Below, in pieces: positions 46,700 through 57,855 of a stretch of DNA of 64,000 nucleotides. The stretch covers positions 2,598,282-2,662,281 of the forward strand of contig JAJEKV010000112.1 in the NCBI GenBank assembly GCA_021234155.1, written 5' to 3'. The position numbers and the translations under genes were made by a program. How positions within the stretch are numbered: position 1 is the first letter of the stretch; every line of letters begins with the position of its first letter. Source of the stretch: Isoetes taiwanensis (taxonomy: Eukaryota; Streptophyta; Lycopodiopsida; Isoetales; Isoetaceae). Under the pieces are notes generated by a model. The model was given only the letters and a program-made list of their open reading frames with translations. It was not told the origin of the DNA and ran no database searches.

Positions 46700-49600
46700 A
46701 GCAAGGAAGAGAGATCAGAGGCAGAGATTGTATGCAAAGAAGGTAGCAATGAAGAAGAATTTCTCTTCTAAAGATTCGCCTTCAAAGACGAATAAGAAAT
46801 TGAGACCGAGTGGCCATGAATAAGAGAAATTTCAGGAGAAATTTATGAAGTATTCAACCAAATCGGTACAAATGTTGATGACAATGACAAAGGCCGCATC
46901 CTTGACAGTCTTCTTTGGAGGGCAAAGGGATTTACCAATTGCTTCTATAAAGAAATCTAAGCGAGGTTACTATGGCCGAGCAAATGGTGAAGAATTTGAA
47001 GGAAACAATGCAAGAACATAAGTTTGAGAGGAATTATGACATGCTTCGCACAAGGAAGTCCACCCCGATAATGGCGGCGAAGGTACAAATGGTGTCAAGC
47101 CATTGAATCAAGCGAAGTGGCCGATTGCTCGGCATCCCCGGAAAAACAATTTCAAATGCTTTTCAAAGAAGGGTGCAAGCTAACAAAGGGGAAGGACCTT
47201 GGTCAATGTTCATGAGGAGGAAGCGGATGGATAGCATGTTAGATCACAATAGAGAAGCATTATCAAGTTCGACCGAGAAAATACAAGAGTTTCTCCATAC
47301 AAGAAAGACGTGAGGAAGTATGTATCGAGACAGGGAATAAAGATGGAACATCAATTCACCTTCTTGAAGTCAGCCAAGTAAGTATTCATCCTATATTGTA
47401 GGGTTCATTATATGTAGCATTTATTTGGCATTCACACGATTTCCCTACTGGTTGCAATTCTACCTCGGGTTTAGAGAGGAGAATCCTCATATCAAAATTG
47501 CATTGCAGACTTTTGAGAGGTTGAAACCTAGTTTTGTAAGGAGGATCGTGAGAGGCATACATCTTTGTTGCATTTACCACTTGAAATTTGAATACATCAT
47601 GCAAGGATTGAACAATTTGAGAAAATCGGGTGGAGTTCATGACAATTGCAACCGCCACTATGAGATTTGTGGCCCGGCCCGAGAATGTGCAGCCAAGGAG
47701 CATACAATCAAGTGTACCATGATTTATGGAGACAAGTGGTCAAGCAAAAAGGTGATGATGAGGAGTGGTTTGATCATAACCGCTGATGTTGGCGTGTCAA
47801 AAATGTGGGTTGGATAGAATTAGAAAATGTCCACAGAAATGGATGGCACGGGTTCAAGATACTAGTTAATTGGAAGACATTTGAAAAGCAACCCATGGAC
47901 CAGGACGAGAGAATTGGGGATCCAAGAAAGGCTTTGAGGTACAAACCCTGTCTTGAGATTAGTACGAAGGACGAAGTCCCAAAGAATTTCAAGAGGAAGT
48001 GAAGAAGGTAATATCAGATTTTGTTCCACACAATTACATAGCACATTGGCGGGCCAATCGGTTTAAAAAGCAAGTGTGTCATCATTTCCGGAAGATACAA
48101 TTGTATCATTTATTGACTTTGCGAAAAATTACACATCAAGATCCGAGAATGAGCCCCATCAATGCACCGGCATACGAATAAGTTTCTATGCTTGTTCACA
48201 TAACATATAGGCATGACAAAAGTGCTTTGATATTCCTGTTCTGTCTTGAGCACGAAGAAGACCGTCCAAAGAAGAGAAAAAAAACGAAAGGTTGGAGCGG
48301 ATCGAGGGAATAGACTCAACAACGGTAGGAAGATCATAAAAGAGACTCACTTTTACATTTATGATGATAAAGTGCATGACTCATTATTTGTGGAACACTT
48401 GCCTACAAAAAAGCATGTTGCATGGCTTAAGGAACGGAAATAGAGTATGAGAAGCATTGGTTTTGGAGTGATGGCTGCTCATCACAATTCAAGTCGAAAA
48501 ACCTTTTTTTTTTTTTTCTTAGGCGGGTACTTCACAATCAATGACAAGGAAATAGTGTGGAACTACTTTTGCCACTTTGCTCATGGTAAAGGTGAACATG
48601 ATGGTGCAGTCTTTGTTATCAAAAGGCTGCTAAGTAAGGAACAACTCAAACCCAATGGTGTGCAAGCGAGGCATGCTAAAGATATTGTAAAATTTATGTG
48701 TATATATTTCAGCCCGATCTACCCGGTCGATGAAACGGATGAGATCAAAAGATATTTTTGGGAAATTGAACTTTCTTTGTTGTGGCAAACATGGAAGAAT
48801 ATGAAATTGAAACACTCAAAGGCACAAAGAAGATTCAACATGTCGGACACATCGTGAGGACTAGACCAAACAGGCTTGCTCATAGATGCCCATCATGTTT
48901 ACTGCCGTTTTGCATGGATCATAATTGGGACTCCTGCATCAATACTGAGTAGATTTGGAAAGTGGGAGGTAACCCGACTTAAAACCGGGAGTTGAGAAGA
49001 AAAAGGAGACTCTTGAACAAGCCAATGAATGGATCGATAATTTGGTAGAGGTAGGTGACAATTTTGCGTGAATCTTTGAGGTAGACAATTCAGAGGGTGT
49101 GGACTTCTACATCCTCAAGTGCCCAGAACCCAAATGCACACTTGAAGATTCATACAAAGATGGATGGGGGCAAAAATTTGGAGTGCATGAGGTTATCTTA
49201 AGTGGATTGTATTATCAATTCTTGGGTAATTTCAAGTATATGTTGCTCACTAAACAACCCGAAGCCTCGGTACCTGACCATGTGGTAAGATATCCTAAAA
49301 TTGATATGGAAAAGTAGAAGGCACGGACATGTACGCAATTTCACAGGAGACCCATGAAAAATTATGGCCGGTCTCCCAATAACAATGTAATTGTTTGACA
49401 CTTAACGAAATTGATGTTATTCTTTTCAAGTGATTTGTTGTTCCAAACCTAAGCATGTAAGCACATATTTTTATATATATTAACAATAGTGAGGATGCAC
49501 AAGGGTGGTGTGCATGGACATGTACTTCGAATTGAAGATTGAATTGTTGTTTATAAGAATGTAGATTTGTGACATTGGAATAAGGTTCAATTATTTATTT

Positions 49601-49970
49601 TGGTACCATCACTATCCCAACATTCTTGGCAAAATTATATTGTCAAGGCGTTTCCTTGATGTGACATGTGTCAATTCGAGTAGTCATAATGAAATATTGC
49701 GACTGGTTCTGAAATTAATTGTTCCGGCGTGTGAGGTTTATCGTTACATCGACGCCACTTCTAAGCCGCAAGACTTAAGCGATGGGCGCCAAAAAAATTG
49801 AAATGAATTCAGGGAATATGTCACCGCCGATGATCTGAGGGATGGATAGGCGAAGAAGAAGAAGAGGAAGAGGAAGAGGAAGAGGAAGAGGAAGAGGAAG
49901 AGGAGGAGGAGGAAGAGGAAGAGGAAGAGGAAGAGGAAGACGAGGAAGCCGACTTGGAGGAGCTCAGGGC
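46700..49970 (+). pseudogene. DDE-like transposase of the 7.3-kb element
   Basis: Several plus-strand frames chain into one protein: FYLGFREENPHIKIALQTF and CCIYHLKFEYIMQGL (47425-47817), VPHNYIAHWRANRFKKQVCHHF (about 48010-48090), FIDFAKNYT (about 48111), DDKVHDSLFVEHL (about 48360), HWFWSDGCSSQFKSK (about 48450-48500), then HGKGEHDG...IKRLLSKEQL (about 48583-48650), and FYILKCPEPK...DGWGQKFGVHEVILSGLYYQ (49099-49317). D in DFA, D in SDG and D in HDG are candidate metal-binding residues (inference). From memory this set recurs in a widespread, poorly characterised family in mosses, lycophytes, ferns and animals. A GAGGAA tract near 49852-49940 could encode an acidic C-terminus. Stops and frameshifts, including a T-run near 48505, show decay, though some could be introns. 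Confidence 0.6.
49852..49940 (+). repeat. GAAGAG hexanucleotide tract
   Basis: Nearly pure gaagag/gaggaa repeats. In one frame it encodes an unbroken glutamate run followed by DEEADLEELRAFLK, probably the acidic C-terminus of the transposase. Confidence 0.9.
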
Positions 49971-50094
49971 TTTCCTTAAAGGTACATGCAAATTTTCATT
50001 TGTTTTCTGTTTTCATTTTTTCGTTTGTTTAATCTTCGTTTGTTTAATTTTTCGTTTGTTTCATTTGTTGCAGATGGAGAATGAATGCAGGAGC

Positions 50095-50215
50095 AGATGA
50101 AGATGAAGAAGACACCCCTTGAAGAAGACACCCCCTTGAAGAAGACACCCCCCCTTGATGAAGAAGACAACCCCCTTTGAAGAAGACACCCCCTTTGAAG
50201 AATACACTGGCCTCA
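50095..50215 (+). repeat. Tandem repeat, unit about 19-22 bp
   Basis: Five to six copies of gaagaagacacccccttt(g) with variable C-runs lie just after the transposase region. Confidence 0.85.
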
Positions 50216-50963
50216 GGGCCAAAATTTTGTAAAAATTTTGTAAAAATTTTGTACATTGGCCTAATGGCCTTTTTTTTATAAAAAATCTTGTTTACCATCA
50301 AACTTTGTTGTAACTTTGTTTCTTGTTTCATTGAGATCTCTTCTTCTTCATCTATGAAATGTTATTTTTGTCTATCTATCAAATTTATGAAGTTCGAATT
50401 CCTGTGCAGTCCATTCAGATTCTGCTTGAATGTAACAGTGCTCTAGCTCTTTCATTAGTTTCAAACACTAAGCATTTTAATCACTTTTCAAGAAGTGCGA
50501 TTGAGAAGAGACCGAACACACGAAAGCACTTATGCAATAAACAAATACCTTTAAACAGTTATATGGCTTAACAATAAGCCTTTGCACCTTACCCGCATGA
50601 CAAGTAAGCACATGATGACATTAAGCAACTACATAAAAGTATCCATCCACGCAAGACAATAAGCGATATCGCCATTAAGACTCAAACCATAGCACTTGCG
50701 GGCAATTTTTTTTTTTTTTTAAGCACTTGATAAGTTTTAAGCATCCCTTTCAGTCAGCATTGAAGTATATATAAACAATATAGCAAAAACTTATAGACAA
50801 GTCTGCATTGAACTACATAAACAATATAGCAAAAACATTCTTAAATTAAGATAAAGATGGTACATGAAAAGTGTAGGATTCCTTGGCCTAAATAAATGAC
50901 AAACAGACCAATAATCATGGAGAATGACAAGCGTCATCACCATAAACCTTCTCAATTCCTCCT
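50216..50963. other. Spacer between convergent transposon genes
   Basis: A non-coding AT-rich interval with poly-T near 50707 and a short direct repeat (aaacaatatagcaaaaac at about 50773 and 50819). It is presumably shared 3' flanking DNA of the two convergent genes. Confidence 0.5.
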
Positions 50964-53594
50964 TCACAAACCCTCCGCAGAATGCAAATTTTTTCCGTAA
51001 AGTCTTTCCAAGCATAGCTTCATAATCTTTCTATCTGTCTTAGGCCAAGGCTTGTATCTATGTGTATTCTTCACCAAGAACTTCATTTCTTCCTCAGTCT
51101 TGGCCTGCAGTATTTCTTCTATCTTTGGGGTGAGTACTGGTAGCACTTCATCATGGACATCCATCTTGAATGCAGGTACCCGCAGAAATTTCCAGGGTTT
51201 GCTAAGGTAAGACTTGTACAATGAATCATCAAGAAGCAAAGTCTTACCCGAGAATCTTGGGTATGACTCATATATTTTCCCAAGTGGCTTCATCATGACT
51301 GGACAGCCAGGTTTGTTAGGGTGGTGAAAACTGGTTCCGCACACATTTTTCCTCTCCCCATACAAATTCAAATCATCCCTCAAATCGGACATAGTACTTG
51401 CGAAAGACATCTTCCACATTGGAGAGTTGCATTGATGACCATATACCAACACAACATACGTAACAAAGTCTTTAAGAAGAACACCGCTTCGGGTCCGAAT
51501 ATCACTTTCTTTTTAGTGTATGTCATTGTCAATCCCGCTTCCAAGCGTATGTGTTCATTTGCACCAAATGTTTTTACCAACACACCATTTAAATCCAAGA
51601 CAATGAGTTTATCTTTGGGTGGCAAATCAATATTTAGTAATGCGTTGGAACATCCCGAATACCTACACAACGAGAATTACTACATGAATAAATAGATGAA
51701 GATGAAAATGAAAAATGGGTTGAATGTGGAAACCTTTACAGATCAACAGCAGGATTTTCCGACCTAACGAAATGAACCGGTAATCCTACAATGAATGCAA
51801 CAAAAGAAAATCAATAATATTCAATGTTTTAATCAACACTAAGTTGTGGCCTTGCCCAACAATGCCCATACCCCTTTCGGGGTTATTAATGGCGGCAATC
51901 ACTTGTTGAAGATCGGGCTCACCCGAAACTTGAGGGCCTGATTCTCGCATTTTCTTCTCGTAACACACTTCGATATGTGTGGTGTCATGATTGAGACCTT
52001 CCTGCATCTTTTGCATAGCTACTTCTTGTTCTCTTTCTTGTAGCCCTGAACAACTACTTTGCTATCCTCCAACTTACCCCTCTTTGTTCTTACGCCCTTT
52101 CCTTTACGCAAATATTCAGCCAAGTTGCCCTCATCCGATGGAATTACTCCCTCAACTTCCTTAGGTGCTTCAAAGTGTACAATCGGTCTGCATTGTTTTT
52201 CCACAACCGGTGGTCTTTGTGTTTACAGACTTCTTCTATAGCTTCTTGGACAGACTTCTTGGACTGGTGGTGGTGGTTCTCTGTTGTTGCAATCAAATCG
52301 AGTCACAATTGATCAGTACTCCTATAGGACTTTGCGGGTGTTGTGCATCTTCAAATGGCACCATTGTCCTTCTTTGAACCCTCAACGGTGAGACCTCAAT
52401 TGCGGGGACGGATTAACACATCCTTTTTGGTGTACTATTTGAAGCACCCCGCAACATGGCCAAAACCTAGCTCGTCAAATACACCCTCTGGCACCTTTCG
52501 AGGGCAACCATGAATACATTGTCCTCCTCTCAACAATGAACAACAAGCTATATGATACTCATGTTGGCAATTCAGTGCTAAACTTAACCTGTAAGCTTTA
52601 GTGAATTCCGGACCACATCTTAGAACATGTATAAAATGAATCTTCCACTAGCAACTTATCTCGTATAATAGTAGAGATGCTAAATGTTGCGGAGTATCCA
52701 TTTTCAGCTTCCACAAATTGTTTATGTAGAAATGCGAAGTCTCTCGTTCTTCTTCGAGAACTTTTAACTCCTCCTCAAGTTTGAGTTTACGTTTGACCTG
52801 CTCATTAACAGATGTAGGGTTCATTGCTTTTTGTACCTTGTTCCTGTGCCAAGTTTCCATCTAGACAGTCTGCTCCAAATCTTTAATTTACGCCTCCAAC
52901 TCACATGTTGGATTAAGCTTGAACTCCTCTGTTTTTGTAGCCAAATCATTTGTGGCATGTCTTAAACTGTTTTCAGCCTCTTCCAACATCATTTTACGTA
53001 ATTGAGAGGCCTTCTCATTGCCTTTCAGCTCACTTCCCTCTTTGCTTCCCAGTTCTTTGTGATAAGTAAAACTGATTTTCCAATCTCTCCCACATCTTTG
53101 CATTCTCTAAGGTTTTATGTTTTCATCACATGCACTCGACCTCATTTGATCCAAATTTGCCACCTTTGGCTTTGCCTTCATTTCGATTTTCCTAACATGT
53201 GCTACAACATCCGCCTCTGTTTTTACTTGTCTATTGTTGTGGTATCTTTGACATTGCACGCGACAAATGCAGCCCAGTTTACTTTGTGTTCCTCAGGTGC
53301 AAGTATTGATCTAGTGCAATTTTCAAACGCAAAAGCAAGGGCCAGTTGCTTTCTTACTTCTTTGTTGTGACAATTCTTGTAGATTTTTCGGCAGAGTGTT
53401 TCCAACTTCTCTTGAAGATGCTCCTTTGCACAGTGCCATTTTATCTTTCCCTTGTTCAACTTCTTTGTCCAAACAGAATCCCAATCTCGATCCGTGACAT
53501 TATTTTCCAACCAAGCTTCTTCCTCGTGGGGCTTCACCCCCGAATTGCACAGACCTCTGATGGTGTGAAAATCATCCGCGCTCCATGCCTCCAT
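50964..53594 (-). pseudogene. Accessory gene with FCP1/NIF-like phosphatase domain
   Basis: From an ATG at 53594 the minus strand reads MEAWSADDFHTIRGL, then a charged helical region (53590-53223), Lys/Glu-rich coiled-coil-like segments (53103-52888, 52860-52648), a basic/acidic linker (52204-51786), and a C-terminal domain at 51670-50964. That domain has LIVLDLNGVLV and, further on, TLLLDDSLYKSYLSKPWKFL, matching the FCP1/SCP (NLI-interacting factor) HAD phosphatase fold. HAD phosphatases normally read DxDx(T/V). Here the first Asp is kept but the second is Asn, so catalysis is doubtful. The domain changes frame near 51450-51380. Stops between segments may be introns or decay. It sits convergent to the transposase in the same element, so it is probably an element-carried gene. 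Its role there is unknown. Confidence 0.55.
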
Positions 53595-53690
53595 CGTCAA
53601 CAGTGAAACACTGATCTGAGTTTTCGCGCCCAGGGGAAAAGGAGGGAGAAGGGCGTGACGGGCTTCGACGTCCGCGAGTTTCAGCACTTA

Positions 53691-53701
53691 AAGTGCTTAA
53701 A
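53691..53701. repeat. 11-bp target-site duplication, right
   Basis: aagtgcttaaa, identical to 46380-46390. The bases just before it (agcactta) make a local palindrome with it, so the exact boundary could shift by a few bases. Confidence 0.8.
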
Positions 53702-54565
53702 CGCTTCGCCAAAAGTTGTACCCCACTAGCGATTTTACACCCAATGGCAAACAGCGGGCGGACCTGCTCCCAGGCGCGCAAGAGCCCCTTCAGGAAGGGA
53801 GAGGCATTAACATATGGCCTGATATCAGCAAATAATGCCCATGGAAGCCGCACAGGCACGGACGGCTTACGGAAAACAATCGAGTGAGATAGCGACTGAT
53901 GAAGTAAGACTACGCCCAGGGAATCAAGCGCATTCTCCAGGATCGCAAACACGAACTTGGACAACAGGACCTTGCCATGGAGCGAGAGATCCAAGAAACC
54001 GAGTCCCCCCGCAGCTTTGGGGCGCACACATTTCCACCAGGCCACTTTAACAACTGCCCCCTCCTCATTTCCACCCCATACAAAGTTACGGACCATTGAG
54101 GAAATTTCCCGAACCTTGCTCTCTGGCGCCAGGATAATGGACGCCATATAAATATGCGTGGAGGACAAAACGAACTTCGCCACTGTGACCCTACCAGCCA
54201 TGGAAAGCTTCCCCCCCTTCCACCAGTTAAGGTGCCCCGCAGCCCCACCAGAATATCCTCCCAAATGCCTGCCGCTGAAATGTCAATGCCAAATGGGATC
54301 CCTAAAAGCCTAGAGCACATGCCCTGCGGATCCGCCAAGGAAATTGGGATACGACCACGGGCATGGGATCTGCCACCGGCCATAACGCCGAGCACTTCGA
54401 CCAATTCATAAGACAACCCGACGCAAGAGAGAATGCGTCCAGCAACTCTTTCGTATTTAACAGATTCCTTTCATCAGCCTGTAGGAAAAGGAAAGTGTCA
54501 TCAGCATACTGACTCCCAATCTGCTGCGACCCATCTGCCATCCTCAGCCCCTCCACAACAGCCAA
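53702..54565 (-). pseudogene. LINE reverse transcriptase fragment
   Basis: The frame 54565-54302 holds QYADDTFLFLQADERNL, the catalytic YADD box of L1-type RT with its following helix. A second frame carries GIPFG and WEDIL. The 54264-53702 frame carries the GRVTVAKFVLSS and PKAAGGLGFLDL blocks that follow the RT core. At least two frameshifts separate these. Sequence upstream of the YADD region is missing because of 5' truncation. Confidence 0.85.
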
Positions 54566-54569
54566 TTTT

Positions 54570-55623
54570 ATTTTTGCACTTACCAGTCTTCACTGTCAAC
54601 TTTCAAATCCACCTGGATGTTTACACTTCACATGCGTTTGCTTTGTTCCCTATGATTTTTTTTTTTTTTTTTTTTTTTTTGTTAATCACGCTCACACAGT
54701 ATCTTAACATTAATAACCTTACATTTTTTACTCATTTATGACCTTCAACACTGTTGACCTATCCAGTCAAATGGCCTATTTATAGGTTCTTCTGTGCATA
54801 TGTAATAAAGGATTGAGGCTCTTTTGATTGTGAACCTTCACACTAATGGTCAATGCACTGGGTAAAGCCAGGCACTAGTTCCCTTTGCCACCAATTCCAC
54901 TTCACAAAAATCTTCTATGTGGCCTCGCTTCTAAATTTTTTGGAAAATCCTTCATATTTGTAGTTGACACTGGGTTCAAATTTTAGAAGACTTGAACTGA
55001 GACCAAGCTTGACGTTCACATTATTTTGAACTCGCACAAATTTGACAAAGAGAAATGTTCGCGGTGGCCTTGGCCACCGCGATAAATTTCTTGTAGTATT
55101 TAAAGCAAAATAAGATGATAGTTTGTGCAGCATCTCGGCCGTTGAATTTTTTTAACTGATTTCATCCATGGATTCGACAATTGCTTGGGCGCGAGGTTTT
55201 GTTTTTCCAAAAATTGGAACGAGAGTGCTAGCGCATCTTTGCCATTGTGGAGACTCGATTCCTAATCGATTCCTTCTTAGGTGTTATATTCAGGTAATTA
55301 CTTCCCTTGTTTGTGCGGTATCTTGGCTTCCTAGGCTATGGTGTTGGCGCAGGCCCCAAGAGCACTACGAAAAGTAAGCCCGTTCGCTTGAATATAGATA
55401 ATGCATTTTGCTTTCACCATTTCTGGCATAGGCTACAATCATGGCATCCGATGACACATCTCTGCAAGGCATCCTGTTAAACAGACTATCGCTACTTCAA
55501 ATTTGCCACTTTGCATATAGTCTCCTGTTATCAATCATTAGGTCTTCCTTTGCTTATGGTTTATCAACCCGCTGTTGTGGAAAGTTTCTACCTTGAATTT
55601 AGTCATCTAATGTAATTATACAT
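54570..55623. other. No gene seen; T-rich tract
   Basis: A T-run at about 54659-54680 may be another retroposon tail on the minus strand, but I found no matching coding sequence or target duplication. The 55168-55377 frame is unrecognised. Confidence 0.45.
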
Positions 55624-55624
55624 A

Positions 55625-55654
55625 CTAGAAACGTGTGCCCGGCGATGCCGGGCA
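55625..55654 (-). mobile_element. Helitron 3' terminus (minus strand)
   Basis: Read on the minus strand: stem tgcccggc / gccgggca (55636-55654, loop atc), spacer cacgttt, then CTAG (55625-55628) and host T. The spacer matches the degenerate plus-strand copy at 8864-8894, so both belong to one subfamily. Confidence 0.6.
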
Positions 55655-56189
55655 TTTCTCGAGAACGTGTGGAATGATTTTAGAGTATTATATTCTGCAG
55701 CTACAGTAGAATTTATAGATAGAATCATCTTTGTACATGAAATGGGCAAAAAGGCATATTGCATGATTTGCGTTGAGTAGAAATAGGAATTTATATTATG
55801 TATAGCCGCTTCTCCTGTGGATATGACTTACTCCCCCACCTTATGGACAATGGAAATAGGAAATGTACATTGGCATGAGGGATGAGAACAAACCTTGTTT
55901 TAAAATCTAAACATGCTATGAACTAATCTTGTACAAAATATGTATGCCTTTACCACCCGAAAAAATGGTTTCTAAAAGCAATAAAGTTTATGAACATTTT
56001 AAAAATATTGATATGTGTGAGAGTGATTTGTTCCATGTCTATTTGTTATCAAAGTTGTCTTAGAGAACATCATTGGATTAAATGGTTTGTTAAACAAATG
56101 TGTGTTAATGTGACCCATTACTGTCTCTTTTATGTTGTTAATTTTGTGGCAACTTATCGTTTGGAGTTTAGGCATTTGGGTAAAAAACT
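55655..56189. other. No gene seen
   Basis: AT-rich DNA, possibly within the minus-strand Helitron that ends at 55625. Confidence 0.45.
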
Positions 56190-56375
56190 ATACCATGTGT
56201 AACCTAAACTACGTAAACCCTAAATTCTAAACCTGAAGAAACCCCTTAAACCATAAACTTCAAGTTGAAATCCTTAAATCTTAAACTCTAAAACCTTTAA
56301 CCTTGAACCCTAAATCATAAATCAATGCCATCCATTACTTAATTTGACTCTAATCTTAAATCCTTTAACCCTAGA
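56190..56375. repeat. Degenerate telomere-like (CCCTAAA) tract
   Basis: Variants of aaccctaaa, aaaccataaa and aaccttgaaccc recur over about 180 bp. Exact plant telomere units are rare, so this is either an old interstitial telomeric tract or a taaaccctaa-type low-complexity repeat. Confidence 0.5.
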
Positions 56376-57100
56376 ACTCATGTATCTAAGGATGCCAAGC
56401 GTTTCTATCAAATGTAGTGGTACATATGAAGGAAGGCAATCAAATGTGTACATTTTATATATTTAATCATAATTGGTAAATTGCTGGACTTGAGTAAATA
56501 GAAGTGTAGCTAAATTTTGCTAGTCGAAGCTAACAATGAAATGTATAAAGGTGTGCCCCGCTAGGCATCAGTCTTGGTGGCAAGAAATGGGTTATATAAC
56601 GTATTGCGTAGGATAGAATGGAATGTGATGGTTTGGGATGAAAGGATGACATGGATACTTATATCCCATGGGACTTTGGTTTTATGGAAGATTGTAGATG
56701 GAATGCGTAGTCAACTATAATTATAATTAGAGCGCAAAGAAAAGTTGGACATTTTCATTTATAGACACGCGTAATTGGTGTAGAGGGAGGGCGAGAGAGA
56801 GGGTCTTGTTAAAAATATTGAATGTCTAGAGTCTTTTATGGAAAATGGACCTTTGTGGACAATGAACCTGCAAAAGTTATAAACCAAATTATGTTGATGC
56901 AAAATATATGTAGTTCGAGAAATCACGTGTAGAGTCTTGTGCATAATAGCAAAGTGTCGATTGTCGTCGCATATCATAAGGGGCTTCATTTATATGCAGT
57001 CTAATAAATGAGAGCTAATCAATTTCGTATGGTTTGGTAATATCTTTATATCAATGGAAGGAGTGGGATGGTTTATGGAACCACAAATAGTCTGCATGGA
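56376..57100. other. No gene seen
   Basis: No supported exon in this stretch. Confidence 0.45.
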
Positions 57101-57660
57101 GCCCCATGAAACCATGTGTTTCTTCGTTCGGGGCAAAGCAGTTCGATGAAAGAGATGCATCAGAATATAAAAAGAAGACATCTTTCTTCAACTGGTGGTA
57201 CCTGGGGGTTTATGCAGGTCTTATATGCTTCGTAACTCTGTTATTCTATGTGCAGGATAACGTTGGCTGGTCATGGGGATTTGGTATACCTGTAGGAATC
57301 ATGGTGTTTGCATTGGCCATATTTCTCTTTAGATTCAAGTATCCAACTGGGAGCCCCTTACTAAAATAGCCCAGGTAATCACTGCTGCTGTAGAGAAACA
57401 TAACATGAAGGTTCCCGATGATCCCACCATGCTCTACCATCTGGATGGAGTACAACACACACGTCAAATGTTGTAAGGATTTGAACAATTATGACTGCTT
57501 TGGTCCATATACCCAAGACAATGAAGTCACCACATGTTGGAAAACCTTGCAGGTATTTGGACAAGGCCGCCATCTGCTTGCAAGAAGAAAAGGAGAATCA
57601 CAGGTGGATCCTTGGAGTCTATGCACTGCTCAACAGGTTGAAAATACCAAAATGTGTATC
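57101..57660 (+). pseudogene. NRT1/PTR family (NPF) transporter pseudogene
   Basis: The frame 57106-57369 reads KPCVSSFGAKQFDERD, KKKTSFFNWWYLG and VQDNVGWSWGFGIP, the highly conserved middle of plant NPF/POT proton-coupled nitrate and peptide transporters (plasma or vacuolar membrane). A TAG at 57367 is followed in the +1 frame by IAQVITAAVEKHNMKVPDDP. Further shifts lead to FGQGRHLLARR or LDKAAICLQEE in two frames, then DPWSLCTAQQVEN, the family's NPWRLCTVTQVEE block. Only the central part of a ~550-600-residue protein remains, with at least three frameshifts. It is a clear pseudogene fragment. Confidence 0.85.
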
Positions 57661-57855
57661 AGAATGATCTGGATTTGGCTTTCTTGTCTTCCTTATTATA
57701 TTGTGACAGCGCAGATCAATACCCTTTTTGTAAGACAGTCTTTTATTATGAATAGAAGCTTAAAACAACACAGCTTCCAAATACCTGTAGCATCTATGCA
57801 AGTATTTACTAGCGGGTAAAATATTGGCTCCCTAACTAAACATTCGAAACCATGC
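57661..57855. other. No gene seen
   Basis: Short interval between the NPF relic and the palindrome array. Confidence 0.5.

Larger units (their letters stand above)
46391..53690. mobile_element. 7.3-kb DNA transposon with transposase and FCP1-like gene
   Basis: The element lies between two copies of aagtgcttaaa (46380-46390, 53691-53701) and interrupts a LINE whose frame is otherwise continuous. It encodes a decayed plus-strand DDE-like transposase (about 46700-49970) and, converging on it, a minus-strand accessory gene (about 53594-50964) with coiled-coil segments and an FCP1/NIF phosphatase-like domain. I see no long terminal inverted repeats. The ends show only weak similarity (gtgttttaaacacgacgtgc against the reverse of gacgtccgcgagtttcagca). 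A 9-11-bp target duplication is typical of Mutator-type insertion, but the transposase does not look like a classical MuDR protein. I cannot name the superfamily. Confidence 0.8.
45295..54569 (-). mobile_element. 5'-truncated L1-type LINE, split by a transposon
   Basis: On the minus strand the element ends in a poly-A tail, seen as a T-run at 45301-45324. The target-site duplication gccaatttt occurs at 45295-45303 and again at 54561-54569. Coding parts are an RT core piece with QYADD (about 54500), the segment after the RT core (GKLSMAGRVTVAKFVLSSTHIYMAS at about 54220-54130), and a C-terminal zinc-binding zf-RVT domain (46335-45586). Without the 7.3-kb insert at 46391-53690 the LINE is about 1.95 kb. 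The RT part carries frameshifts and the 5' half is missing. Confidence 0.85.

Noticed and set aside
53835-54411. Plus-strand frames over the LINE RT
   Set aside because: They are antisense shadows; the conserved RT blocks read on the minus strand.
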